The notes under the pieces are model-generated. The model was not told the DNA's origin. It did not search any database and saw only the letters and a program-made list of their open reading frames with translations. A DNA stretch of 64,000 bases. It comes from Phoebastria nigripes. Its lineage: Eukaryota; Chordata; Aves; Procellariiformes; Diomedeidae. The DNA lies in assembly GCA_035582835.1 (NCBI GenBank), contig JAYKAV010002442.1:2751118-2815117 (forward strand). The letters run 5' to 3'. Shown here one piece after another: positions 23,101-35,406 of this stretch. The stretch's first letter is position 1; each line of letters opens with the position of its first letter. A program made the position numbers and the translations under genes.

Positions 23101-24635
23101 CTCCTTCTCTGTGCAACAAAGTGGGATGCACCAGTATCAAGTACACATGTATTATAATGCCACATTTAGTCTCATCTCTGCTGTTTAGAGCTACCCAGAC
23201 CTTGCCTTTTGCCAGCAGGAGATGCCACGACACAGCTCTTCACTGGGTAGAAAGCGCTTGGAGGAGCTGCTTGTGAACAGCAGGCTCAGAGGGAGAAACC
23301 AGCAGAGGCATGCACAGAGCAAGTGATAATTTCTGTTCTGTGCAATTACAGCTGGGAAGGAGTAAACCTCTGGTGCACAAACCTGCCAACAGTTTACTGC
23401 CGACAAGGAAACAAAACCGACAGTTGACACTGGAACAGCTACTGATACCCTGTAATCATCTTAAAAATAGACTCTTTGCAAACCTGCTTGTTAGTAGCGA
23501 GAACATATGCTCTTTTTAAGAGGAGGGGAGAAAAACCTCTCAGCATCTCTAAAGCAACATTTGCATTAGCCAGAGCAAGCGTTTGGTGAAGCTGAAGCTG
23601 CAAGCATCTTCCCAGAACTTGGTCCGGTCCTGCTGGATGACCAAGACACATTGAGATGTGCATTGTTACAGCACATCTCCCAGCATCAAGCACACTCAGT
23701 CCTCTGAGCCCAGCAGCAAGTGCTTGCACTGCTATTTCAGAGACCCAGCTTATTCCATCTTAGTACCCATATATACATAGCTGTGTTACCTAGCACAATG
23801 CTGTGTTCACCACCCTATTCCTGCTGCGCTGTGGCATATAACAAACGCCTGTTGTCCTAACTTCTCCTGCCTCTCGGCCTGAAGTCTTCTGCGCCCATCA
23901 AGGTCTGAGTGTGGCCATATCTCTCTGCTCACTCCATAGTCCTCTCCTCAGTGCTGCTCAGCCCCATCATCCTGCTCTCCCTCTCAGGACTCTCTGAAGG
24001 GAAACATGTGACATTCCCCCCCATCCACGTTCCTCCAGTGGCTAACATCTGCCGTGGCATCCCTTTTGACAGGGCTACAGTCCATACATAAACATCTGAC
24101 ACAGGCAGAGACTCTCAATTACCTAGACATTAAGCCATGGTGAAGTACTGCATCTCCAAACTATGCCACCAGACATCTCCTGGGTGATGGAGCAACCTGA
24201 TCCTGGTGTGTGGGCAGTTAATAAAACCCATCAGTTGCATGAGGCACTGCCCTTCCCCAGGCTCCTGGTGCACAGCCTTTACTCATGGTGAGTAGTCCCC
24301 AGTGCTCCTTTTAACCACAGCCCCCAGGATCCCAGTTCCTTTCCCCCAGACCAGGGTGGACAGAGGAACACCATCTCTGAGCTAAGTGCTCTGGAGTCTT
24401 ACTCCAGCCTGGAGCACTCTCCATCACACAGAGCTAGATGACAGCACAACCCTGGCCCAGGGACTGTGGCATCTCAGAAAGTGCCAAGCGTAAAGTACTC
24501 CCATGAATGATAGCACAGCTCAGGACTAATCCAGACTGCATCAAAACAGAGTCTTCAGTCAGGATCTGGCTGTTCTGGGGGTTTTTTTGCTTGATTCCAG
24601 CTAATTTTTGTCAATTCCACCCCCACCCCCCCACC
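20181..24635. other. No gene recognised, unique DNA
   Basis: Mixed unique DNA with short A runs (22609-22618). A C-rich pyrimidine stretch at 24619-24637 abuts the CR1. No credible coding or RNA feature. Confidence 0.7.
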
Positions 24636-25141
24636 CCAGCTCTGGAGCCCTCAGCACAAGACAGACACGGACCTGTTGGAGTGGGTCCAGAGGAGGGCCA
24701 CAAAAATGATCAGGGGGTTGGAATGCCTCTCCTGTGAAGAAAGGCTGAGAGAGTTGGGGTTGTTCAGCCTGGGGAAGAGAAGGCTCCAGGGAGACCTTAT
24801 TGCGGCCTTTCAGTACTTAAAGGGGGTTTATAAGAAAGATGGCGGCAAACTTTTTAGCAGGGCCTGTTGTGACAGGACAAGGGGGAATGGCTTTGAACTA
24901 AAAGAGGGTAGATTTAGCCTAGATATAAGGAAGAAATTTTTTTACGCTGAGGGTGGTGAAACACTGGAGCAGGTTGCCCAGAGAGGTGGTAGATGCCCCA
25001 TCCCTGGAAACATTCAAGGTCAGGTTGGACGGGGCTCTGAGCAACCTGATCTAGTTGAAGATGTCCCTGCCCATGGCAGGGGGCTTGGACCAGATGACCT
25101 TTAAGGGTCCCTTCCCACCCAAACTATTCTATGATTCTATG
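24636..25141 (+). mobile_element. CR1 LINE, 5'-truncated, sense orientation
   Basis: This is the 3' part of a chicken-repeat-1 (CR1) non-LTR retrotransposon. The conceptual protein from about 24673 reads as the C-terminal end of the CR1 ORF2 reverse transcriptase, with the family-typical stretches [29 protein letters not shown] and [14 protein letters not shown]. The reading frame is lost after RKKFF at a seven-T run (24937-24943); downstream DNA still matches CR1 but in another frame, so the copy is dead. The 3' end carries two ATTCTATG octamers (25126-25133 and 25134-25141), the usual CR1 terminus in place of a poly(A) tail. The 5' end is truncated as in most CR1 copies, and its boundary is placed to within about 15 bases. 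I see no clear target-site duplication, which is normal for CR1. The subfamily is not assigned. Confidence 0.97.
24673..25104 (+). pseudogene. CR1 ORF2 reverse transcriptase C-terminal fragment, frameshifted
   Basis: This is the coding remnant inside the CR1 copy. It keeps roughly the last 90 residues of the reverse transcriptase region in one frame, then shifts at the seven-T run near 24940. The catalytic palm (the YADD-type motif) lies upstream of the truncation and is absent. An open frame continues to 25104 after the shift, but its product no longer resembles CR1 protein. It cannot encode a functional enzyme. Confidence 0.9.
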
Positions 25142-26399
25142 AAACCATCTTGAAGACAGAACAACATCCATCCAGAAAGGAGAGAGGGCTGGTTTGGTCC
25201 CTACCACATTCCACACAAAATTCACTTACCCGCAACCTGCTGTCCCCTCTGTGCTCAACACATCAATGCTGCAAGGGAGAGAGGAACAAACATTCCCTTG
25301 TAAGTGGATTTCATTTTGGTATAAGCCATTTAGAGATTATATCCATTTCAATTTGGGCAGGGATCCAAGGTTAACATTCCTGCTCTTGTTAACAGAGCTT
25401 TGCTTGCAAAAGCCCATCAGCTCAGTTTTACATCTTATTTGGAAAAGTCAATGCAATGTCGCACTGTGCACTAGGACAAGGGGAGAGGAAAGGCAGATCT
25501 TAGTGGGGCTCTGTGACTGCTGTAGCTAAGAGTAGTTTCCCTAGGACTCCTGGACACATATCACTGGTCTCCTCTGTCTGCCACTCATGAACACAGATAT
25601 CGGAGACTGTTATTGTACAGCCTTAGGGTGTTCAGCCTCAGGGAAACTTCAGAGACTTGCCGTTGTCTCCACATGGTCAAGGAAGGAAGACCTCTGCCAA
25701 CCAGGCACAACATACAGCATGAGGGTAGCACCCTCCATCCAGGATCACAGCAGCATTCAAAGCCACACATTCCTTTAAAATCCACATTCATGCAAACTGT
25801 GGTTTCCCAGTTCCTGGAAGTCACATCCACCTCTTGGACGACCAAGAGTCACATCCTCTTGGTGGATGTGACTCCACCAGGCTCATGTTGCTAGCCAAGT
25901 TTCCAAGGTCCCTCTGGGTCCTCCGGTAGATCAGCCAGCCAAGTTCAGCCTGTGTAGGCTTTTCTGCCTTGCAATCCCCCTGGGAAGATCACAGACTGTG
26001 CCTACACACAACGATGTGCCAGAGCAGCAACTGCAGAGTCGACCCAGAGACCATCTTGTCACAGAAGGATTTCAAACCCCAGCATCTCTGGGACAGCAGG
26101 CACAAGAGTCCATCTGCAAGTTATGAACTATGGTGAAAGCTGGTCTTTAACAGTCTGGGTCTCCAGCCACTTTGAGACACCCCAGAAAGCGGGAGAATGG
26201 GAGCACGCTCTGGGTAACAAGGAGCACAGTCTTGGCTGCCATAATTGCCAGCCTGGAAAGGATTTGGCTGCACACCAGCAGCCACCTTGCCATCAGGAGA
26301 CTGTCTTTACTGCATGACCCCAGCACCTGGGCAGGAAGACAGCTTCTTCACCCAGGGCAAATGTAGTAAAGGCTTTCACTGAGGTGTTCTCAGATTAGC
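25142..26399. other. No gene recognised, unique DNA
   Basis: Unique DNA after the CR1. The only structured element is the compound palindrome at 25819-25873. Confidence 0.7.
25819..25873. repeat. Compound inverted repeat (13-bp arms with nested hairpin)
   Basis: AGTCACATCCACC at 25819-25831 is exactly complementary to GGTGGATGTGACT at 25861-25873. Inside it, CTCTTGG and CCAAGAG (about 25831-25849) form a 7-bp hairpin. AGTCACATCC also occurs again directly at 25847-25856, and CTCTTGG again at about 25857-25863. The block thus combines direct and inverted copies of two short words. Confidence 0.9.
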
Positions 26400-26500
26400 T
26401 CCCAACAGTCAATACTGCCAGCATTAATTATTAATCAGTGTGTCATTCAGCCTCAGAAGCTGATATATCCACACCACACAGGAAAAAAAGCTTTTAGCAA
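26400..26500. promoter_or_regulatory. Candidate regulatory block, TAAT cluster
   Basis: ATTAATTATTAAT at 26423-26435 is a stacked homeodomain-type site in otherwise moderate-GC DNA. No gene or repeat overlaps it. Confidence 0.22.
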
Positions 26501-26546
26501 CACACCCGTGTCAGCAAGCCCAAGGCGAGCTTGCCAGGCACTTTCT

Positions 26547-26674
26547 CGCACCTCCTCGCCGAGCTGCTGAGAGCCGGCAGGAGGGGACCCGCGGTGGTCT
26601 GCTTGCTGCCGTCTCCAGCAAAGAGCCACGCCGGCCCCACGCACCTCCTCTCCCAGAACCAGCTCCGTGCACGG
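26547..26674. other. Small CpG-dense patch
   Basis: I count 12 CpG dinucleotides in about 128 bases, including CCGCGG and two GCCGG words, while the flanking kilobase is CpG-poor. It is too short for a standard CpG island. It could be an exon, a small promoter or a methylation-protected enhancer. No protein match is recognised on either strand. Confidence 0.4.
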
Positions 26675-26699
26675 CTGCATTAGCTCAGCACATCCACCT

Positions 26700-26890
26700 G
26701 TCACGCAAGTCACTCGTTTGGAAAATTATTCTGCTGGAGCATCACTGAGGACACCTTGCCAGTGAAATATCAGACAACATCAGGCGGTGTTTACTTGCTC
26801 CAGTGCAGATACTACACATTTATTATTTACACTTTGCAGCGTATTTTTAGAGTTATGTCAATAAGACTGAGAGTTATCAAGTGATCTGTT
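26700..26890. promoter_or_regulatory. Candidate regulatory block with FOX-like site
   Basis: TGTTTAC at 26788-26794 is a forkhead core. TTTATTATTTACAC and TATGTCAATA follow within 80 bases. No gene is seen. Confidence 0.2.
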
Positions 26891-29224
26891 TGCAGTCAGT
26901 CAAAAACTGCCATGATTCCCAGTTTGCCTGAGGAATTTTAGGACAGGGATTTACTATTTCACATGGGTCTAATCCACAACACAAGAGACTGGGGATCTGA
27001 GACACATTTGTTTGGATTTGCAGGACCTCAAAACAGAGTTTGTATTGCTTACCTCCTCTGCTTCCTGCGTGAGGGTGCTCCAAGGGGAACCAGCCCAGGC
27101 GGAAAGGAAGGCTCCTGAAATGGTGTAGTAACAAAGCGTAGAAGATCTCCCTCGGTCCCAAGCATTTGAAGAGATGGTGGGTTGATTTTTATAGACTGTT
27201 CCAACTGTACTAAAAACAAGACAAAAGTGGGAAAAAGAATTAGGCCAGGATGAACATGTCCTACTCCCTGGTCATGTTTGGAGACTGATCAATCAAAACT
27301 GATGCACTGGATACTAAGTTTAACTGAAAAGATCCTGTTCATTGCTCATTTGTGGTGAACAAAAGAGAAGATGCAAAGTATTTCCCAGGCAGCATCTCTT
27401 GCACTGCAGGGCTTTGCGCTTCTCCTGAGTACAGGAGTTCCTTCACGTGATACCAGCTGCATCCCGCTGAGCCAGAACCATCCAGGCACCGTGGCTGCCC
27501 ACATCTCTCCCTGAGCTGGAGGCCAGCTCTCTACACAGCACCCCAGCAGGAGGATGCAACCCATCCAGCCCGGAAGAACATTGGAAAGACCAGGCCAGCA
27601 CAGCCGGCGACTCCCCACGCATGGGGAACACGGATGGGTCTGGAAAGAGCGTGTCACGGCTGTCCTACCTGCAGATGTCAGCTCCTGTCCTAGCCAGTAT
27701 TTTCTCCCATCTTTTCTACTGTCTTTTGTCAGAGGTGGGGAAAACAACGAGCATTTCCAACCCAGTCACGGCATAAGCTCATTATTCCCCCTGCTAAGAG
27801 CTGCTTAACAGTAAAACTAGCAAATATCCTCCCTAAAACCTGAACACATTTTAAATTTCTTCTCTTGAACTGCCTTTTGAAATGAAATTTGTATATCTAG
27901 AACTAGAGGAAACAACTTCAGAGAAGTCCACTGGATGGTATGCACTCTAGCACTTTCACCAGTAACAGAGACGGGCCACTATTTCCCTCTTCCAAATCCA
28001 GACGTGATGGACCATTGAGTGCCAAAGAGCAGTAGTTATCCCAAAGAGTTTAAAACATTGTTCAAGGGCTCAAATCAATACCCAGGCTCCAGGTGGCAAG
28101 GCATGCATCATCTCTAGCAGCAGCTTTCTGATGTAGAAAGATTAACCAAGGTTCTCTTCCCATTCTCACATTTTTGATTACCAGAAGTGCCTTCATAGTT
28201 CTGGCTGAAAGACCAAAGCATCCAGCCATGCATCTATACAAAGCCACCAGGTATTTTAGCAGCCATGCCCGGCTGCAAGTCCCATTTTCACAATGGGAAA
28301 GGTTTAAGATTTGGTTCCTGAAAAGTCCCTTTTCATCAGTCCTTGGGCTGGGCTGGTTCTAGTATTCAACCTGACTCTGCAGTTCGGTGGCAGAGATCTG
28401 AATTCTTGGCCCAGCAATGAGTGCCAAGGCAGTTGTTTTTATCTTATTCAGTCAACAAGAACATGGAAATCAATTTTTCCCAATCTCAGTTATGGCTAGA
28501 AATCCATTCCTTTTAGGCCAGCTACAGGATTAATCTATTGAATGGTTTGCAGGCATTTTGCTGACATACAAACATTTGAAGAATACATTATGCTTCCCCC
28601 CTCCTAGTATAGCATTAGCGCTTTCTTTTTTTTCCCTGTAAACATCTTTGTTCGGGAATCCATGAGACAGGATGTGGAAATGCATCTCTGCAGACATGAG
28701 GCTTGTTTGCAAGACAAAGTTTTGCACTGCACTTAAATTGCCAGTGCTTGGTGACTTCAAAAAAAAAAAAAGCAAAGACACCTAGCGATGCACAAGACAT
28801 ACCAGCAACACAGAACATGTGCTGAACTGCCTTTACATAGCCAATGCTGAACAAAGCATCAGCAAGTATAAATGAAATAAATTATATAAATTCCAGCTTC
28901 AGTGGAAGCCTTGACCTAAAGACCTGCCAGTCTAACGATTAGTCTCCTCTGCTGACTTCACAACATCAGGACATGCATGTAAAAAGCCATCTCACATCTA
29001 TTATGATAGTAGTCTAGTGCAATTCTGTCGCCCATGAGAAGGGGGTAGTTGATCATAGTTTGTTTTCTTCCCTCATAGAAAAATGAGGATCTCATCACTT
29101 ATGGTCCTTACTTTGGCCTCCAGAAAGTTTCTTGCCCTGTTCGCAGCAGGACTGCAAGACACTCTGCAAACTTTCTGGAAGAGTGTGTTACATTTAATGA
29201 AATAGCTGAATTTCAATTTTTTTT
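26891..29224. other. No gene recognised, unique DNA
   Basis: AT-rich unique DNA with A runs near 28759. A possible minus-strand exon-shaped segment lies at 27053-27114 (see findings). Confidence 0.68.
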
Positions 29225-29262
29225 CTCATTTTACAGGCATGGAAATAGAGGCAAGTTTTCCT
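29225..29262 (-). repeat. Possible ancient MIR/L2-like relic
   Basis: CATTTTACAG (29227-29236) followed by GGAAATAGAGGCAAG (29241-29255) resembles the same reverse-complement core as at 15256-15280, with more changes. Confidence 0.35.
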
Positions 29263-32200
29263 CTTTCACTAGCATAAGCAGGCCTTCCCGAAAACACTGT
29301 ACTTTCAACACCAGAACTTTTTCAACTCCCAAAGAGTTGTTTCCCACCCAAATCTGGGGATACATTGCCCTCAGTTCCAGTATCTGCACTTACCCATAAG
29401 AAACAGGATCTAAATTATATTTGTCCAATATCACAGTTTCTCCACACCCAGTCTCCAAATGTCAGGATTGTTTGTAAAAACTTTCCACAGGTGATGAATT
29501 TCAGGCCAAAGGCTAAGATTTGTTTTAAAATGTTCTTCACAAAATTTGATCTGGGCAGCAGTATCGAAATGGTTTTGGAAGAACAGAGAACGATAAAGCA
29601 ATTATATCCCATGCAGCAGGACAGCAGAAAGTGAGTACATCCATCTCACCACAGCTGTCCTTTCTTCCTCCAGCAACCTGAGTCCAACAGACTGTGCAGA
29701 TCTATTTCCCACCACTGTGGAGGGCACTACAGGTATTTCCGATTCAGAAAATACTCTCTATGCTATAATGTGTTATCCTGGCCAGAAGGGACATATCTAG
29801 TTATAAAGATGTGGTAACCCTGCTGGCCTACCTACAAAAAGACTCTACCCTCCAGGGCCACAGGGAAAGAGCAGAGCTGCTCCAGAGCTGTCCCCACACC
29901 TAGACGTCCTACCTGATGCAGACAGCAATAGAGACCTCAGCATGCATACAGGAAAGCTATCCTTTTCTTTGCCTCAAAATGCCATATATGGATGCAACAT
30001 AGAAAGGAGAGCAGAACAGCAGCACCATTCACTCAGTAGCCATTCCTATTAGCAGCTGATCCCTGCTCCAAAATAGTGAGCTGTGGACACCTACCTTGAT
30101 GCCTAAATGGTACTACATTCACCTGGAGTGTCACGTTGTCCACTAGACCTCCTCTTAAGAGCTCTCAGGCTGCCCATGAAATACATCTTCAGGCCTGTCC
30201 CCATCATGGTGCCCTCCATTCCCCAACTGATCTTTCCAAATTATTGCCCCTCTGTTTCTGTATCATTCACCTGCTGGGCTGAGGTTAAGACAATACATTA
30301 CATTTGCTTTTCAGCTAGGAGCAAATCTCCAGAAGTGGATTTATCTCACACAACTCCCAGACTTGCAGCAATGCATTTCCTCATGAGCCCTCTAGATGGT
30401 CTCCAGCTGCCATAAGCAAGACCTAGTCAACAGGTGAGTCCCTCCAAACAGCATGGCTGTAGGCTGAAATAGGTTGTTTCTGGCTATCCCTTGCAAGTCT
30501 TTGTTGCCTGTACCAGGATATAGTCACCAGTCATAAAGCATGAAGACACCTACACCATTCTGGGAAGCAAGTCCCCTTGTAGGGAGAGCAACGTGCCCAT
30601 GCTGTGCATTGTCTGGAGGGGAGCAGGGGATGCTCAAGGACTCCTCCGTACTACCATATAGCCTCACTGGAGAGCTTCCACCGGGTTCTCTCATCCTGCC
30701 AGGACATCCAAGACAGATCCACAGTAACTGAATAATCAATTAATCCTCCTGTAGAGCTCCATTTACATAATGAAAACGCAGCCTCCCAATATACCACTAT
30801 TTTTCAGTTGTCTAGACTAATATATCTGTCCTGTAGTTGGAGGGGGGAGACCTAACACAGCTTCTATTATGGGTGGCAGAGTTCCAGCTGAAATCACGTG
30901 GTGGCAATAAAACTTCTATTGATTTCATGTAAGCATTTAACCCTAGCAGAGCACATATTCCTCCAACAGCCCACAACGGACTCTACGTCCAGCAACCCAG
31001 ACTGAATTACAGTTGCACCTCACATGGAGCCTGGGGAATCTCTTCTCTTTCTCTCTAGCTCCAAAAGAAGTCATAGACAAGCAGAAATCAGACAGGCTTC
31101 ACTGCACATTTTGAAATATGGGAACAACTTTGGATTTTTCAGTTCAATACCTGCAACTTATCTCAGACCACAGAGGTAGGTCTCACCCTATAGACCTCAA
31201 TGAAAAACGAAACAGCTATAATTCTAGATCCAATTCATTTAGCAAGTGAGGGCCTGGGGTTGGGGTCTGTCCTAAGAAGTCTTCTCCCAGACTGAAGACT
31301 AGGACCAGTGGTGCTTAAACAACACTTCTTCTCCACTCCACGCAGCACTGGCAAAGCCCAAGTCAGTAGACAGCAGAGACTCTAGAGTTGAATTAAAGCC
31401 CTTACTCTTCCTTCAACTTTCACCTCCGTAAATAGGATACGAAGAGCAAACAATCAGTAGCTCACAGCAGGGCCCATTTGCAGACCCTGGCTCCCAGCCA
31501 AACTAGACTGGCTGCAGATGGGCAATCAGCAGAGAAGGCTGAGGTTCAGCTGCAGTCCTTGGTCCTGCCACAGACTTCTCCAGGTCAACAGGCAAATCAT
31601 TTTGAACTTATCTCCAAGCCCACAAAGTCAGTGCAAGGCTCCCCATTAAGCCCAGACATTGGAAAGGGGACCAAATGTCTGCCTGCACTGCCAACAGCAC
31701 AGCTGGGCCACTGGAGATAAAGAGACAAAGCTTTGTCAGACCTTCTCTTGGGCAGGATGCTCTCTGTGTGCAGTATAAGTCCTGAACCAGCATGCAAGGC
31801 TCCCATTACTTCAGTAACAGCACTGTATTTATACATTTCCATAAGAGTGTGGTTTAAGTGAGCATGCTCTGCCCTCCTCTGCTTGCTACAGGTTGTTTCT
31901 TCAGCCTGCAGAAGTCTAGGCAAACTTGTAGATCTTGCCTGGGGGATCACATTGTGCTTTGTTGATGACACAGACACCTAACACAGACCCAGTGACTTCT
32001 GGCCATTCCCATGACCAGGGCACACACACAAATCAGTCGCTAATTGCAGCAGCCTAACATTGCAGCTGGGGATAAGGACACTGATGCCACACCACAGGGT
32101 TCCCCACAACCAGCTGACAGCAATGCTAAGCACAACTTGTCCCCATCTGAAGAAGCAACTGTTCCGCCAGTGAAGGCAGCTCCCCCAAGGCACTGTCCTG

Positions 32201-35200
32201 ACCCAGCACCATTTTCAGAGGAGACAAGGTCTTCGGAGCACAAACGCACAAAGCACCAACAGCATCTCACACATAAGCCAAGGCTGCAGCATGCTGAGAG
32301 CCATGAACTGCCACACTTAGGGACACATGGGTTGGCCAGACCCTGTGGGGATGGGACAGCCACCATGCCAAGTGAGTGTCAGGGACATGTACTTAAAGTC
32401 TCCCATCTCCTCCCACTCAACCAAGCGCAAGGTCAGGAGATTTTGCTTCCTGTGTAAGCAAGTACCAAGATTTGCCTTGACATTTGTAGGTCACTGGAAT
32501 TGAAAGGTTTCAGAAGGGGAGACTTCAAAATCCTTGAAAGCTCAGCTTTTGCCAGCACACCTCAGTCTCAAGCTGCCATGCTTCCTTATGGCCTTTCCAT
32601 GTCCCCCACAACATCCTTCTCCCTTTTGTCATGGGACAGAGCTTCTCGCCTAATAGCCCTCTCTCCCCATGGGATGAGGGAAACCGATTGCACCAGCACT
32701 AGGATCTCTGGTTCTTCTGACCTTCCAAACAGAGCCCAGGTGGTGCTTCCATGAAACAAACTGAAGTGAACACATTTCTACTCTGGCCCAGGTGAGCTCT
32801 AGGCCTGTTTCTTCTCTAAAGCCCCCCTCAAATGTCCTTTGAGGAGCCCTAGCCTGATTGACCATCCCTCTCGCTCCTCAAAATGTGAATTCCAATTTTC
32901 GCAATCAAAGGTCCCTCCAGCTCCTCTCTGAGCTCCTAGGGAGGATCAAAGTGCAGAGTAAATTAGATTTCCAGGGCTAACTCCTCTAAATTTCTTGCAG
33001 AAGCACACCCAAGGGTGGCACATCTGGGGGCATGTATCAAGGTGTGTGTCTGGTGGGTTTTGTGGATTTGTTTTTACAAGTTCTCCCCAGGCAACAGTCT
33101 TCAGCATAGAGGAGACTGCTAGGAGCTGTACCACATACTAAGAGCAGAGCAGGGACTCCCTGCTTCCAGGGCACCCCAAAACTTCAACCATGAGGAGAGC
33201 CCTGGGCTACTGTGATCTTGTTCTCCTCACACAGGAGGACTAAGGCCCAGAGTTTTCCATTTGTCAGGTGTTCCTCTGCATAGCGCTGCCCAAGGATGAC
33301 AGAGAGCAAGTCATTTAGACTTGGCAGCCCTGTATGTCCCAGGCATAAGTTTTGGCACAGACTCCAATGCCTGGGATGCTAATATCTTCCTAGATAGTTA
33401 TGCTCCTCTGCGCTGCTTCTGTCAAGGCTTTCCCTGCTTTGCCCCTCATGTCCTACATCCTCCCTGGGGACTGTAGCAAGCACAAAGACAGCTCCTCTTT
33501 TCCATAGCTCAGAACGGCTGCCTCGCACAACAACTTTCTCTGCAGGTCTAGAGCTCTTGAGAACAGCCTACATCTGGTATGACGCTGCGTTTGGAGTCAT
33601 CCCTGCTCCCAAAGGACAGTCTGAGCCAAGCTTATGTTACCAGCACCAGAAGCATGTTCCCCACTTCCTAAACATTGCATCAGAGCACAGTGTCAGAAGC
33701 ATTTGGAAATGCATTGAAGCTGCCTCTGCATATGTGTGTCAGAGGACACGAACGCATCCCGTCTGGAAGCTAGAAGAAAGGCCATCTGCCTTTCATTGCG
33801 AACTGGTGACGGTCGCAGATTCTCCCGGTCGCTTTGGCTACTGCATGCTGAGCTGTGCCCAGCTCCGCAGCGTGCTCCAGAGCCACCTCCTGGCTGAAAG
33901 GATAACAGTCCTGGAGAAAAGCAAGAAGGGAAAAAACCAAACCCCTAACAAACCCAAACACCAACCCCCAAATCCCAGTCGTTTGATTTCTAGCTGCCAT
34001 GCCTCTCCATATCAGGTTTCAGCATCACTTCACTCCAGACAGAGACACTACCCTGCTCCCATTCCTAACCATGGCCCCAAATCCAGGACAGTGCAGGGAT
34101 CTTACTGTTGGAGACAGTTTTGCCTGCAGCGCTGCCTGCCTTGCCACCCTGGCTCCAGTGCAGGCATGTCTGGTGTACGTGTGTTCACCCCGACTTTCGT
34201 CCAGATGCCCCAAGTCACAGACAGGCAGCTGGACACAGATGCTGCAGTGCCCAGCACACCATGCAGAGGCAGGGAAGGTGGCTGGCACCAGGCAAGGTAA
34301 AACACCGAGACAGAAGCTGAACCTTTGCACTCAGGCATGCAGAGGCTGGCACTCTCCTTTCCCCACCAATTCCTCCCTTGGTCTCCCACTTGCACTTGAC
34401 TCATGGGGAACAGAGACCCACCCTACTCCCCCAGCTTGAATATTCATCTGTTTCATCCACTTCTGCATCTGTTTACACCAGGGCTCTTCCTTCTCTCCAG
34501 AAGATCTGTGCCATTCCTTTATCNAGGTCTGCTCAGCTCAAGTCACACTGGGACAGCCAGGAACTGCTCCCTTCCAGGCCAGAAGAAAGGACAGGAGACA
34601 CAGTTATCCCAAAGAAAGGTCCTTGGTCCATCAACACAGAACAGGAAAAAATTCTCTCAGTCCACAACAGGGCCAGACCCTGCTATTTGAATTAGGCTTG
34701 TTTTCCAGCAAGGCTGTGCAAAACATCCAGGCAATTGAGCTGCCTTGAGGAGAGCAAGATGCAGTTTACAGGGCAAAGTGTCCTTCCCCAGTCCTACCAA
34801 AGGCAGGTGAAGAGATTACCACCAGGATCCTTCCCTCTGATGACCAGGTAATGCCCTTCACACTTGATGCTAGTTTGCACAACAAAGGGTACATTATCCA
34901 ACTCTGGAAGCACAGGCTGTAGACAGAGGCCAATCAAAGCACAGATTTAACTCTAAGCCAAGGTTGTGCACACAAAAAAAGCCTGATAAAACATCATATT
35001 GAACCCTTATAAAAGGTTTTCCCCACTGTAAAGGTGCTAACATCAGGTAAAGGAAGGGTTACAGCAATTTATAGTGATCTCTAGCCTAGATTTCTTTCCT
35101 CTCAACCTTCTTTCTTCCAAGATGCCCCTGCCATTTCCAGCTCATCCAGCCCAATACAGAACAATAAACTCAAGCATCCTGCATGATCCCCAACATGAGA

Positions 35201-35406
35201 CCAGACTGAGGAGGCAACCACAGACCTCAAAAAGGTCTGGCGAGAAGAGACAATGCACAGCTATAACCCCACTGCAAGGAAACCCAAAGGCAGCCAGAAA
35301 TCCACTCGCCATGTACCCTTCAAACAGGTAGAAATGCGCCAGATGAGGAGCGTAGCCAAGAGTGACACTGGAGTCCTTATGATGTAAAATCTCTTCCCAT
35401 GTTGCA
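29263..35406. other. No gene recognised, unique DNA
   Basis: The longest repeat-poor stretch. The longest open frame of the window (247 codons, 33557-34300, plus) lies here. It runs through an A/C-rich tract at 33920-33980 that gives a lysine-, asparagine- and proline-rich string, and it shows no domain. Exon-shaped ends occur at 29491-29630. One N lies at 34524. Confidence 0.68.
29770..29805 (-). repeat. Possible 3'-end relic of an ancient CR1-type LINE
   Basis: GGCCAGAAGGGACATATCTAG resembles the reverse-complement 3' end of old reptilian and avian CR1-like elements ('GGCCAGAAGGGACC..ATCTAGT'). It is only about 25 bases long and no octamer tail is visible. Confidence 0.22.

Noticed and set aside
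28637..28644. TGTAAACA, the miR-30 seed
   Set aside because: No complementary arm nearby to form a precursor hairpin, and the match beyond the seed is poor.
33557..34300. Longest open frame, 247 codons, plus strand
   Set aside because: No recognisable domain, no splice or promoter context. Part of it is encoded by an A/C-rich tract that yields low-complexity lysine/asparagine/proline text. Overlapping frames on both strands are also open.
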